From positions 1-45,161 of the forward strand of contig NZ_CAJWCF010000027.1 of assembly GCF_913020055.1 (NCBI RefSeq): a DNA stretch of 45,161 bases, read 5' to 3'. Each line of letters begins with the position of its first letter. The stretch's first letter is position 1. The stretch is from an uncultured Paraglaciecola sp. GTDB lineage: Bacteria > Pseudomonadota > Gammaproteobacteria > Enterobacterales > Alteromonadaceae. Below are positions 28,025 to 37,256 of this stretch, piece by piece. A model generated the notes under the pieces. It worked only from the letters and a program-made list of their open reading frames with translations. It did not search any database and was not told the DNA's origin. The position numbers and the translations under genes are program-made.

Positions 28025-29239
28025 TTAGAAATAATACTCTAAACTAAGTTGTGCATAATCATCACGACGTAACATATAGCTAGGTTCGACAGGTTCGTCA
28101 CTAGAAAACAGCCACGCATCGACTCGCCACTTCCAGTTATCGTTGATCCTACTAGATGCTTCAATAAAGCCAGATCTGACATTTGAATAATCGAGATCTT
28201 GCACTAAACCAAATAATATTTCTGTTCCGTCAACATCGTTAAGCACCAGTCGACTACCCATCATTAAATCGTTTTGTGTGATGACATTACTCGCATTGTC
28301 ACGATCGTCGTATTGATACTCCATCAACAAATTTATATCGTAAGCGCTGTCAAACAAGCCAACAAATGAATACTCAAAACCACCAACAAAAGCATTAATA
28401 TCCTGGTCCATGATCTTACGTTGAACACCTTCGAACTTGATTGTCCAGCCTCCCAACAAAGCCAAAACATCTATTCCTGCTTGTTGTACCAGCGGATAAA
28501 ATGGACGTAAGCTAGGCTCTAACAATTCGTTGCTGGTGAGAACAAAATCAGGTTCTCTAGAGGTACCATCAAAATAAGATAACCCCACTTCCCAATCGCC
28601 TAATGTATGCTGCCATCTGATAGCCCAATCAAGATTTTTTTCCTCATCTTCTGATTCAAAAATAGGATTGTCGGTGTCTACTGGCAAAGCTGCCCTGAAT
28701 CTACCATCATTGCCTGAAAATGTTCTCTCTCTGAAATAAGGTAATACAAACACTGTAGTATTCCCCCAATCTTTAAACAGAGAAAAGGTTACCATTGGTT
28801 GTCCCAATTTATCTTCACCATCAATGGCTTCAATCGCATCAGTTTGATTAATAATATCAACTAAATGTAATGACTCTGTTTGCCCCCAAAATACTTTACC
28901 AATGCCGGTCTGAACTTCCCACTCATCACCGCTATGTGTCCACTTAAACTCGCGGATATCACCATGAGTGCGTTCTCCATCTTGCTGGTCGAGGCGGTAA
29001 AAACCTTTAAATAATATACTGTCATTACCATCGTTAAATGAGGTATAAACTTCGGGAGCGAAATATACTGATAAATTTGCTCTTTCCTGCTGGGGGTAAA
29101 GTGCGTCTTGGAAAAAATAACGCTGTTCTACAGCAGCACTGCCGGTGTATTCAATTTCAGCGAATACAAAGGTTGGCAAAAGTGCGATAAGTGGAAGCAA
29201 TGTCTTCAATGTTGATCCTTTAAAATTTTTCGTTTGCAT
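28025..29239 (-). CDS. Outer-membrane beta-barrel protein of the RND/LolA-like operon
   Basis: This 404-residue protein has a signal peptide (about 1-27, ending VFA) and alternating amphipathic strands with aromatic ends (GFYRLDQQ, WEVQTGIGKVFWGQTES, WAIRWQHTLGDWEVGLSYF), finishing LSLEYYF with terminal phenylalanine. It resembles the DUF1302/porin-like proteins found with RND-superfamily exporters. The gene starts 8 bases after the stop of the LolA-like gene and is last in a three-gene operon, so it may be the outer-membrane exit or acceptor for whatever the system moves. The substrate is unknown; a lipid is the likeliest guess. Confidence 0.85.
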   Translation of the reverse strand: MQTKNFKGSTLKTLLPLIALLPTFVFAEIEYTGSAAVEQRYFFQDALYPQQERANLSVYFAPEVYTSFNDGNDSILFKGFYRLDQQDGERTHGDIREFKWTHSGDEWEVQTGIGKVFWGQTESLHLVDIINQTDAIEAIDGEDKLGQPMVTFSLFKDWGNTTVFVLPYFRERTFSGNDGRFRAALPVDTDNPIFESEDEEKNLDWAIRWQHTLGDWEVGLSYFDGTSREPDFVLTSNELLEPSLRPFYPLVQQAGIDVLALLGGWTIKFEGVQRKIMDQDINAFVGGFEYSFVGLFDSAYDINLLMEYQYDDRDNASNVITQNDLMMGSRLVLNDVDGTEILFGLVQDLDYSNVRSGFIEASSRINDNWKWRVDAWLFSSDEPVEPSYMLRRDDYAQLSLEYYF

Positions 29240-29247
29240 AGTGTTTA

Positions 29248-30051
29248 TTATCGGACGTTTTTCAAAGTCCCCTTGTTGAAATCATTGTCCGTTAATCCTG
29301 TGTTAAAGTTTAATTCATGGGTAACTAGCTCAGTGCTTTTACCGTTTTGTTCATTAAACATCTCAACACGCAATGGTCGCCAATACTTGCCTAAATACAA
29401 AGTAAAGTCGAAGTTAGCGAGTTCTTTTAGCAAGCTACCTTTACGATCATAAAACTCTATTTTTAGTGCTCTGTAATGTTCTTTATCGACCCAAACTATT
29501 TGTTTTGAATAACCAGAGTTTTTATCAGTAGGTATCTGTTCTAGTACAAAACTGGCCTGCCCCTCGTAGGTCTCATCTCGTAGGAACTTAAACTTATACT
29601 TTTCAATTTCAAATGAACTCATATCTTCGAAAGCAAATTCACTGCCCATAAACGGGCCAGACTTATTTCGAGAACGTATACGTTTTACTTTACTCAACTT
29701 AGGCAGGTACATCCATTGATCGTCTGGCTCAGTGGCATGAGTGAAATTTAAGAACACAGTACCTCTTACATCTAATGGTTGATCAAAAATAGTTAAGCCT
29801 TTGTCACCATCAGCAACCTGCTCCAAAGATTTCAGACGCATTTTACGCTCAACTTCTTCGCCTTGGGCATTACGTAAAATCATACTCATGTTGCCAGTAC
29901 TATCACCCCAGCCTTTATCTCTTAGTTTACGTTCTTTCGCTATAACCAAGCCTTTTTCTTGGGCGGATTGTGCATGACTACTCAAAGAATAGGTCATAAG
30001 TGACAAGACCAGAGAAATTATTGTCACACAAGGAAGAAGGTATCTATTCAT
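29248..30051 (-). CDS. Outer membrane lipoprotein-sorting (LolA-like fold) protein
   Basis: This 267-residue exported protein has a signal peptide of about 27 residues ending SHA. The mature part matches the COG2834-like family that travels with RND exporters. Visible features are MSMILRNAQGEEVERKMRLK, TVFLNFTHATEPDDQWMYLP, KRIRSRNKSGPFMGSEFAFE, and QIVWVDKEHYRALKIEFYD. The fold is an open beta-barrel that binds acyl chains in LolA and LolB, so it may ferry a hydrophobic molecule across the periplasm. The ATG at 30051 overlaps the RND gene's stop by eight bases, indicating translational coupling; an in-frame start farther upstream would run deep into the RND gene. Lipoprotein sorting itself is not implied. 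Confidence 0.87.
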   Translation of the reverse strand: MNRYLLPCVTIISLVLSLMTYSLSSHAQSAQEKGLVIAKERKLRDKGWGDSTGNMSMILRNAQGEEVERKMRLKSLEQVADGDKGLTIFDQPLDVRGTVFLNFTHATEPDDQWMYLPKLSKVKRIRSRNKSGPFMGSEFAFEDMSSFEIEKYKFKFLRDETYEGQASFVLEQIPTDKNSGYSKQIVWVDKEHYRALKIEFYDRKGSLLKELANFDFTLYLGKYWRPLRVEMFNEQNGKSTELVTHELNFNTGLTDNDFNKGTLKNVR

Positions 30052-32353
30052 GGGTAAGCTCCTGCTTAATATTTTTTCTATCAAAGGCCATTAAAAATGG
30101 CGGTAAGAACAAGAAATCAACCGCCAAGGCAACCACTATTATTATGCTGGTTAACATGCCCATCTCTGAATTCAAGGCGAATGGTGACAGCATCAGTATC
30201 GAAAATCCAGTTGCTAATACTAAAGTGGTAATCCATAAAGCTCGACCCACACTAGCAAATGCATAACGTACACTTTGTTCTGCATCATTACCGCTAACCC
30301 TTGCATGACGATATTTACTTAAAAAATGCACTGTATCATCCACTATAATGCCCAAGGTCATGCTGAGTACGATTGAAAGACCAAGATTAACTTCACCAGA
30401 ATAAATCCCCCAGATGCCAAAACCGATACCAGCAGGTAATAAGTTAGGCAGTAGGCTTATCACTCCCATTTTAAAAGACTTAAGTGCAAATACCAGAAGG
30501 CCAGATATGAGTATAAGTGCCACCAAAGTCCCCTCTAACATACTCGCCATATTCGCCTCACCTATATGCGCAAACATTAATCCAGGACTTGCCGCAGTCA
30601 GTCTTAAATTGGGCGCGTTAGCTGCAAACCATTGCTGTGCTTTTATCTCAAGGGCTGTGAGTTCCTTACTACCGACATTTTTAACCATAGTCATGACCCG
30701 GGTTGCTGACTTGTTCATGTCGAGTTGATTGGTTAAGTCCAATCCATAAGGTAATGACATTTCATAAAGCAGTAAGTATTGGGCAGCTAATTCTCTATCG
30801 TCTGGTAACTGATAATAATTAGGATCATCACCATGCATATTTTTGTTTAAACGTTTAAACGTATCTGTGATGGTAGAAACATGATCAATTTCTGGTTGAA
30901 TCCTAAGCCATTGACTAAATGCTTCAATCTGTTGCAGTGATTCTGGTTTATTAATACCTGAGTCTTGGTCGGTAAAAATCGTAAAATCCAAATTTGTCAT
31001 GCCACTGAGATGTTGTTGTTGGAAGTCAGTTGACTGCCTAAAATCGGTACTTTTATCAAAATAAGCAGTCGGAACATCATTTAAATGATTTTTAAAGGAA
31101 AAGCCAATTGCGACTACCGTGACCACTAAGGTAAAAGGCAAAATTCGTTTATGGTGCCTAATAACCCACTCGCCAAACTTTTCTGTATAATTTAAATTGT
31201 TGTTAGATAGTTGTTTCGGTAATTGTTTAATTGGCAAAACCATGATGAGTGCAGGTAAAACAGTCAGAGAGAGTACACAGGCGAAGATGACGCCTATTGC
31301 AGTTAAATTACCTAAATCAGCGAGAATAGGCACAGCCGCAAAGTTAAGCGTTAAGAAACCAACACCTGTAGTGGCACTGGTAATAAAAATGGGCGCTTTG
31401 TTAAGTGACAGGCTGTATCTTAAAGCTTCCTTCTTATCTTTACCTAAGCGCATTCCGTATAACATAGTCGATATCACATGAATACAATCAGCCACTGCTA
31501 GTGTCATCACCATAGTAGGCACATTGACTGTTGCTGAGCTCATAAACATGCCAAACCAACCGGCTACCCCCATAGTAGCGGCAATACTCGAAGCAATCAC
31601 CACCACAGTCGAAAAAGTGCCTACCGCGGTTTTTAACAATAACCACATTATTAGGAAAACGGTCAAAAACATCAGGGGTACAATAGTGCTGAAATCCTTT
31701 TTGGCAAAATCCGCAAACGAAAAATTCATCAAGACTACGCCAGTATGATAAAAATCATGTTCTGGATATTTTGTTTTATATTTATCAGTTAGCGCTTTAA
31801 TCGATGCTGTAATCTCATCCACTTCAGCCGTTTGGTCACCATCGGGCAAGTTAACAGACACATTAATAACCGCAACATCACCTTTAGGCGATATAATACG
31901 GTTGAGCAAATTAGGTTCGTTTAAGGCTATTGTGCGGATATATTCAAATCTGTTCTCATCAAGATCAGCCAAGTCATAGACTAGGTCTTCAACAATCATG
32001 TCATCATCTTCAGCCCAGGTATGCTGAAAGTTAGTTAAGGAATCGATACGTATAGATAATGGTGTTTGTTCAGCGTCTTCAGTCATTTCGTGAATCAAAG
32101 ACAAGGTTTGTAAATTAAAAACGTTGCCTGACTTGGGGGCAATGATGATGCTCGCACCATCATTTTTGCTGAAGGTTTTTTGCATTTGCTCAAATGCCAT
32201 TCGTTGGGGATTTGTTTCCTCAAAAAACACTTTGTAATCACCACGAAAATAAAGGTTCTTTGCACCAAAAGTAGTCGCAATGATCAGCATAAAACCAATA
32301 ATAAGCACTGTTTTCGGACGATTAACTGAAAAGTCTAACCAAGTATTATTCAT
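30044..32353 (-). CDS. RND superfamily (MMPL-type) exporter permease
   Basis: This 769-residue inner-membrane protein has two six-helix halves. TM1 is at about 13-31, followed by a large periplasmic domain with an FRGDYKVFFEETNPQRMAFE segment, then helices near 215-400, and the pattern repeats after about 405. The functional polar residues are visible as LAVADCIHVISTM (aspartate) and TLGIIVDDTVHFLSKYRHAR (paired aspartates), typical of MMPL/HpnN-type proton-driven exporters. There is no separate membrane-fusion protein, unlike in drug-efflux RND systems. The operon order RND, LolA-like, outer-membrane protein suggests export of a lipid or other hydrophobic compound. The ATG at 32353 begins MNNTWLDF. 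Confidence 0.93.
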   Translation of the reverse strand: MNNTWLDFSVNRPKTVLIIGFMLIIATTFGAKNLYFRGDYKVFFEETNPQRMAFEQMQKTFSKNDGASIIIAPKSGNVFNLQTLSLIHEMTEDAEQTPLSIRIDSLTNFQHTWAEDDDMIVEDLVYDLADLDENRFEYIRTIALNEPNLLNRIISPKGDVAVINVSVNLPDGDQTAEVDEITASIKALTDKYKTKYPEHDFYHTGVVLMNFSFADFAKKDFSTIVPLMFLTVFLIMWLLLKTAVGTFSTVVVIASSIAATMGVAGWFGMFMSSATVNVPTMVMTLAVADCIHVISTMLYGMRLGKDKKEALRYSLSLNKAPIFITSATTGVGFLTLNFAAVPILADLGNLTAIGVIFACVLSLTVLPALIMVLPIKQLPKQLSNNNLNYTEKFGEWVIRHHKRILPFTLVVTVVAIGFSFKNHLNDVPTAYFDKSTDFRQSTDFQQQHLSGMTNLDFTIFTDQDSGINKPESLQQIEAFSQWLRIQPEIDHVSTITDTFKRLNKNMHGDDPNYYQLPDDRELAAQYLLLYEMSLPYGLDLTNQLDMNKSATRVMTMVKNVGSKELTALEIKAQQWFAANAPNLRLTAASPGLMFAHIGEANMASMLEGTLVALILISGLLVFALKSFKMGVISLLPNLLPAGIGFGIWGIYSGEVNLGLSIVLSMTLGIIVDDTVHFLSKYRHARVSGNDAEQSVRYAFASVGRALWITTLVLATGFSILMLSPFALNSEMGMLTSIIIVVALAVDFLFLPPFLMAFDRKNIKQELTHE

Positions 32354-32664
32354 TTATTTATCCAACCACATAAATTCAATACATTCACCTTCAGTAATTA
32401 TGACGACTAACTGCAAAAAACAACCCTCACAGAATAGCATGTTAGGCATAAAATCAATGCCAAAATGTTACTAACTGACCTTTCGAATCTCCTTTGAGAT
32501 CACAAAATAATACAATAAATGCTACCAAACCCTCGAAATAACAAATTTAAAGCAACATTTCTCATACCCAACAAATATTACAATACATCATTGAAAAATA
32601 TGTACTTTTTAACTTTAAGAGTAGTCTGTTATTGGATATTAATTAATAAACATAGCAAAGAATT

Positions 32665-32692
32665 TTGATCTTTTTGTGAAAAGAAGTATTAT
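32665..32692 (+). promoter_or_regulatory. Putative fadE promoter
   Basis: TTGATC (32665-32670) and TATTAT (32687-32692) are spaced by 16 bases and fit a sigma-70 promoter. Transcription would start near 32700. Confidence 0.4.
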
Positions 32693-32699
32693 AAATCCC

Positions 32700-32716
32700 A
32701 ACTGGTCAGATGAGAG
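32700..32716 (+). promoter_or_regulatory. Possible FadR-type operator upstream of fadE
   Basis: AACTGGTCAGATGAGAG begins with the strong FadR half AACTGGTC and matches about 11 of 17 positions of an ideal AACTGGTCAGACCAGTT. It overlaps the expected transcription start, as a repressor site would. The right half is poor, and Alteromonadales may use PsrA instead. Confidence 0.35.
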
Positions 32717-32728
32717 GATGAGCTAACT

Positions 32729-34984
32729 ATGAGTATTAGAACAAGTCTTAAAAAAGTATTACCCCCTATTTCAATTACTGAGCAAGAAGCATTAGAAGCT
32801 GGTGATGTGTGGTTAGAATCATCTATTTATCAGGGCAAACCTGATATGCATGCATTGCGCGCTGTTCCTGGTGCCAAGCTTAGTGCTGACGAGCAGGCGT
32901 TTTTAGACGGTCCAGTAGCACAAGTACTGGCAATGGTAGATGACTTTGACTTACAAACAGCCAAACATCTTCCTCAAAACATTTTAGACTTTCTGTCTGT
33001 TAACAAATTTTTTGCATTAATTATCCCTAAGAAATTTGGCGGTTTAGAATTTACGCCTTATGCCAACTCCACCATAGTTGCTACATTGGCAGCTAAAAGT
33101 GGTGCGTTAGCAGTAACCGTTATGGTGCCTAATTCATTAGGTCCAGGTGAGTTATTGATGCATTACGGTACGCCTGAACAACAAGATCACTACCTACCAC
33201 GCTTAGCTGTGGGCCAGGATATCCCATGTTTTGCCTTAACTAGCCCAGAAGCTGGTTCTGATGCTGGCGCTATTCCAGACGCAGGCATCGTCACTAAAGG
33301 CATGTGGGAAGGTAAAGAAGTCATTGGCCTTAGAGTCTCTTGGGACAAGCGTTATATTACACTTGCACCTATTGCCACTGTATTAGGCTTGGCCTTTAAA
33401 GTATTTGATGTTGATGGTTTATTGGGCGATCAAGTCGAACTAGGTATTACTTGTGCCCTTATCCCTAAATCACACCCTGGTGTTGAGTTAGGTAATCGTC
33501 ATGACCCAATGGGTGTGAAGTTTTATAACGGCACAACACGCGGACAAGACGTATTTATTCCTATGGACTTTGTTATCGGCGGACAAGATAACATCGGCCG
33601 TGGTTGGCAGATGTTAGTAGCCTGTTTAGGTGCTGGCCGTGGTATTTCACTTCCCGCTATGGGCGTGGCCTCTGCGCAAACATCATTTAAATCGACTGCT
33701 GAATATTCATTTGTGCGTGAACAGTTTGGTGTACCTATTGGCCGCTTTGAAGGTATTCAAGAAGAGATGGCTGATATTGCAGGTAAAACCTTTGTACTTG
33801 AAGCCATGCGTGTATTGACGACTGAAGGTCTTAATTTAGGTCTTAAGCCTGGTGTGGTAACGGCTATTGCCAAATATCATATGACTGAATTAGGTCGTGA
33901 TGTAGTGAATTCTGCAATGGATATCCAAGCAGGTAAAGCCATTCAACGTGGACCACAAAACACCTTAGCAAGTGCCTATGTTGCCTTACCTATCGCGATT
34001 ACTGTGGAAGGGGCAAATATCCTGACACGTAGTTTGATGATATTTGGCCAAGGGACTATGCGTTGTCATCCGCACTTGAAGGAAATGGTTGATCTGATTC
34101 ACAGCACTGAAAAAGACGCTGATGCACGATTCAATAAAGTGTTAGGTAAAACTGTTGCCTTTAGTGTGAAAAACGCATTCCGTAGCTTATCTAAAAGTTA
34201 CTTACCTTTCACACGTGGTGCAGAGTCTGCATTTCCAGAAGTGCGTAAGTACGAAAAACGTATGAATGCACTTTCTGCCAAACTAGCGCCAATGGCTGAC
34301 TTGTCATTGTTAGTGTTAGGTGGTGATTTGAAAAAAGCGGAAATGTTATCTGCACGTCTTGGTGACGTAATGAGCTACATGTATGCAGCTATGGCTGTGG
34401 TACGTTTTTATGAGCAACGTGTTAAAAACCGTAATGAGGCATTACCCTACTTCGAATACGCTATTCAATGGTGTTTGAATAAAGGCGAAACCGCACTCAA
34501 CGAATTTATCGTTAATTTCCCCAACACAGCGGTACGTGGCCTAATGCGTGTGTTAACTAACACCTACACCACTGCCGTTAAAGGTATTTCAGACGACTTA
34601 AAACGTGAGTTGTCAGATGCGTCAATGCAAGACACTAGCATTAAAGCTCAGTTAACCCATTTGGTTAAAGTCATCCCGGGGGATGGCAACGACATCAACG
34701 AGCAGGCATTTAAAGCAAAACATGCGGTCATGCCTCAGCTTAAGAAAATCCATAAAGCCTTGCGTAAAGTACCAGTGGTTCCCTATGTTTCTTTCGAACA
34801 TGCGGTAGGTAAATTACAAGAAGCTGGTGAACTAACCGCACAAGAAGTCGCGCTAGTCATTGAATACAACGACAAACGTAAGTTGGCTATCCGTGTTGAC
34901 GAGTTTACTTTTGATATGGATTTGTTAGATGACAGTCTAGAGCTAGTGAACGAAAAAGAAACAACACAAGCTAACGCAGCTTAA
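32729..34984 (+). CDS. fadE: Acyl-CoA dehydrogenase, FadE type
   Basis: This 751-residue flavoenzyme catalyses the first step of fatty-acid beta-oxidation, acyl-CoA to trans-2-enoyl-CoA. It has the acyl-CoA dehydrogenase core (about 80-480), with FALTSPEAGSDAGAIPDAGI (substrate/FAD loop), GRGWQMLVACLGAGRGISLP, and REQFGVPIGRFEGIQEEMAD. The C-terminal DUF1974 region, specific to the FadE group, covers about 480-730. It is shorter than E. coli FadE (814) because the hydrophobic N-terminal extension is missing; this protein starts with MSIRTSLKKV and looks soluble. GAGG lies 11 bases before the ATG. A strong terminator follows, so it is monocistronic. Confidence 0.95.
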   Translation: MSIRTSLKKVLPPISITEQEALEAGDVWLESSIYQGKPDMHALRAVPGAKLSADEQAFLDGPVAQVLAMVDDFDLQTAKHLPQNILDFLSVNKFFALIIPKKFGGLEFTPYANSTIVATLAAKSGALAVTVMVPNSLGPGELLMHYGTPEQQDHYLPRLAVGQDIPCFALTSPEAGSDAGAIPDAGIVTKGMWEGKEVIGLRVSWDKRYITLAPIATVLGLAFKVFDVDGLLGDQVELGITCALIPKSHPGVELGNRHDPMGVKFYNGTTRGQDVFIPMDFVIGGQDNIGRGWQMLVACLGAGRGISLPAMGVASAQTSFKSTAEYSFVREQFGVPIGRFEGIQEEMADIAGKTFVLEAMRVLTTEGLNLGLKPGVVTAIAKYHMTELGRDVVNSAMDIQAGKAIQRGPQNTLASAYVALPIAITVEGANILTRSLMIFGQGTMRCHPHLKEMVDLIHSTEKDADARFNKVLGKTVAFSVKNAFRSLSKSYLPFTRGAESAFPEVRKYEKRMNALSAKLAPMADLSLLVLGGDLKKAEMLSARLGDVMSYMYAAMAVVRFYEQRVKNRNEALPYFEYAIQWCLNKGETALNEFIVNFPNTAVRGLMRVLTNTYTTAVKGISDDLKRELSDASMQDTSIKAQLTHLVKVIPGDGNDINEQAFKAKHAVMPQLKKIHKALRKVPVVPYVSFEHAVGKLQEAGELTAQEVALVIEYNDKRKLAIRVDEFTFDMDLLDDSLELVNEKETTQANAA

Positions 34985-35047
34985 GGTAGTTAAGTTTGTG
35001 ATGCAGTATTGCCTTTTCGCATAATCGTTAAGTGCAAATATCACAAC

Positions 35048-35082
35048 AACGGTATTGATAACTATCAATACCGTTTTTTTTT
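35048..35082 (+). terminator. Rho-independent terminator of fadE
   Basis: AACGGTATTGAT (35048-35059) pairs with ATCAATACCGTT (35064-35075) around a four-base loop and is followed by a run of T to 35082. Confidence 0.92.
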
Positions 35083-35115
35083 GTCCAAAATAGCGACCAA
35101 ATGAGTCTTAATTGA

Positions 35116-36291
35116 TTACTTCACTTGCATATTCGGTGAGCGATAAACCAATTCATCGTTTAGCTCAATACCAATGCCCGGCTCTTCTGATACTTCAAAA
35201 AACCCATTAACCGGCTGAGGATCTTGAATACATAACTCTCTATTCCAATCTTTAATCGCATAAGTATGATGCTCATGAATTAAGAAATTAGGGATAGCCG
35301 TTTCTAAATGTAAACTAGCAGCAGTCGCCACCGGGCCCCCACATACATGGGCTTGCACTCGAATATCGTATACATCAGCGTAATCACAGACTTTTTTAGT
35401 TTCGGTAAATCCGCCGCATAGCCCCACATCGGGTTGCAAAACATCAATACTTTGATCTTCAAAGTAAGGGCGCACATCCCAGCGATGATAAAGTCGTTCG
35501 CCACCCGCAATGGGTACTCGTACATTTTCAGCCACTTTTTTATGCACAGCAGAATTCAAGTAGTTCACTGGCTCTTCGTACATCATGCAACCTACTTCTT
35601 CCACCACTTCACCCATTTGAATCGCCGAGGCTGCGCCCATTAACGAGTGCGACTCAAATATAATATCTACATCTGGCCCTACGGCCGTGCGAATAGCCCG
35701 TAAGCGATCACCAAATAAGCGCATTTGCGGTTTAGTAAATAATTTAGTGCGGTCAAAAGAACCATTACCATCCGCATCGTACACTATGGGATCAACCTTA
35801 ACCGCATCATAACCTTCCGCTACCGCCTTAAGTGCCGCTTCTGCGTATTGTTCTGGATGAGTTAATTTTGTGATGTCTTTGTCCCAATCAAACTGCAATT
35901 GGCTAGCATAAGTGCGTAATTTACCGTTGGTTTTACCGCCAAGTAGTTGATAAACAGGCACGCCAAATATTTTGCCTTTAATGTCCCACAAGGCGGTATC
36001 AATCGCACTCATAGCCGCATATAAAACCGGCCCTCCACCTAGTCCCCAAAAGCTTTCTCGCAACATACGCGACCACAATAACTCGGTATTCATAGGGTTA
36101 AAACCAATCAACATGGCTTCGGCAATTTCTTTAATCATATGCGCAGCAGCACTATGGCCTAAATCGTAGGCTAAACCTGCTTCGCCAACGCCTGACACGC
36201 CTTCATCTGTATGAATTCGTACAAAAATCGGATTCCACATGGTGCGTTTCGGGCAATGAATGTCGAAAATTTCAACACGGTTAATTTTCAT
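35116..36291 (-). CDS. Enolase-superfamily (mandelate racemase/muconate lactonizing type) sugar-acid dehydratase
   Basis: This 391-residue protein has an N-terminal capping domain and a TIM barrel. Likely catalytic and metal residues are K165 and D167 (KVDP), E213 with H215 (FESHSLM), E239/E240 (EEP), E265 (GGER), D288, and H315 (QAHVCGGP). The E-x-H and Q-x-H pattern fits acid-sugar dehydratases of the D-galactonate dehydratase group, with Glu in place of the more common Asp as first metal ligand. These enzymes convert an aldonate to a 2-keto-3-deoxy acid. The class II aldolase gene lies 49 bases upstream in the same direction, so dehydration followed by aldol cleavage is plausible. Candidate substrates include L-fuconate, L-rhamnonate or galactonate; the sequence does not decide. 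Confidence 0.9.
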   Translation of the reverse strand: MKINRVEIFDIHCPKRTMWNPIFVRIHTDEGVSGVGEAGLAYDLGHSAAAHMIKEIAEAMLIGFNPMNTELLWSRMLRESFWGLGGGPVLYAAMSAIDTALWDIKGKIFGVPVYQLLGGKTNGKLRTYASQLQFDWDKDITKLTHPEQYAEAALKAVAEGYDAVKVDPIVYDADGNGSFDRTKLFTKPQMRLFGDRLRAIRTAVGPDVDIIFESHSLMGAASAIQMGEVVEEVGCMMYEEPVNYLNSAVHKKVAENVRVPIAGGERLYHRWDVRPYFEDQSIDVLQPDVGLCGGFTETKKVCDYADVYDIRVQAHVCGGPVATAASLHLETAIPNFLIHEHHTYAIKDWNRELCIQDPQPVNGFFEVSEEPGIGIELNDELVYRSPNMQVK

Positions 36292-36340
36292 TTTTATTTC
36301 CTATTCTTAAATTCTGGAAAGCTAAATCGCTAAAATTGGA

Positions 36341-37123
36341 TTATTCACAAAAAGTGGGGTCAAGTTTGTAAGCGCGTCTTAACATGGCTGGCCAAGCCTT
36401 CTGACCACCTGTTTTACCGCTATGCACTATATTGGCTTGTGCATAAATACCATCAACAATTTCTTGGGGAATTTCGATTACGTCTTGACCACTTTGCATT
36501 AATTCCATTTGAATCTCACACGCTCTTTGTAAATCGTAAAAACGCATAAACGCATCACCCACAGTTGCCCCTAAAGTGAGCCCACCATGATTATGTAGCA
36601 ACATGTGATTGGTCTGCCCAAGATCAGATTGCAAGCGCGCCTTTTCATTCTCATCAACCGCCAACCCTTCATAACCGTGATAACTTAACGACGACAATGA
36701 AAACATCGCATATTGACTCCAAGGTTTTAATCCACCTTGTACTGTGGCCACAGCAATGGTTGCTTTGGTATGCAAATGAATCACACATTGGGCATCATGT
36801 CGCACTTCGTGAATGGCACTATGAATGGTAAAACCCGCAGGGTTTATTTGGTAAGGCGAACCATCTAAAACATTACCTAACAAATCCACTTTGACTAAAT
36901 TAGAAGCGGTCACTTCGTCAAAGGTTAAGCCAAATGCATTCACCAAATAATGCTCAGTATTAGGCACTCTTGCCGACAAATGGGTATAAATTAAATCTCC
37001 CCATCCGTGATCAGCCACCAGCCGATAACATGCAGCTAAATCAACTCGCGTTTGCCACTCTTGCTCAGATACTTGGTCCTTTAAACTAAATTTTTCTAAT
37101 TGAAACACTGTTCTTGCACTCAA
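36341..37123 (-). CDS. Class II aldolase/adducin family protein
   Basis: This 260-residue protein has the class II aldolase fold with zinc ligands H116 and H118 (IHLHTK) and H177 or H179 (LLHNHGGL). An acidic residue near E70 (FDEVTASNLVKVD) occupies the catalytic region. Family members cleave sugar phosphates or keto-acids, or decarboxylate; the adducin-like branch is often of unknown substrate. The gene precedes the dehydratase gene by 49 bases, suggesting a shared sugar-acid pathway. The start is a TTG at 37123 with little ribosome-site support; a GTG at 37108 is an alternative. Its promoter is in the gap facing the Gfo/Idh/MocA gene. Confidence 0.87.
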   Translation of the reverse strand: MSARTVFQLEKFSLKDQVSEQEWQTRVDLAACYRLVADHGWGDLIYTHLSARVPNTEHYLVNAFGLTFDEVTASNLVKVDLLGNVLDGSPYQINPAGFTIHSAIHEVRHDAQCVIHLHTKATIAVATVQGGLKPWSQYAMFSLSSLSYHGYEGLAVDENEKARLQSDLGQTNHMLLHNHGGLTLGATVGDAFMRFYDLQRACEIQMELMQSGQDVIEIPQEIVDGIYAQANIVHSGKTGGQKAWPAMLRRAYKLDPTFCE

Positions 37124-37256
37124 CTCTATTAAAATAGCAGGGCTATATAATTTGACTCAAATACTACATTAAATAACACTGATAACAGAAACAAAACATA
37201 GGGCATAAGGATATTTCATATGCCGAAACGATAAGCCAATTAACAAAGGTGTTGTC

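Larger units (their letters stand above)
32354..32728. other. Divergent intergenic region between the RND operon and fadE
   Basis: This 375-base very AT-rich region separates divergent genes. The fadE side holds a promoter candidate and a FadR-like site, listed separately. No gene is seen. Confidence 0.45.

Noticed and set aside
30843-30858. Perfect 16-base palindrome GTTTAAACGTTTAAAC
   Set aside because: It lies inside the RND permease coding sequence and encodes ordinary residues (FKRLNKN region), so it is probably chance.
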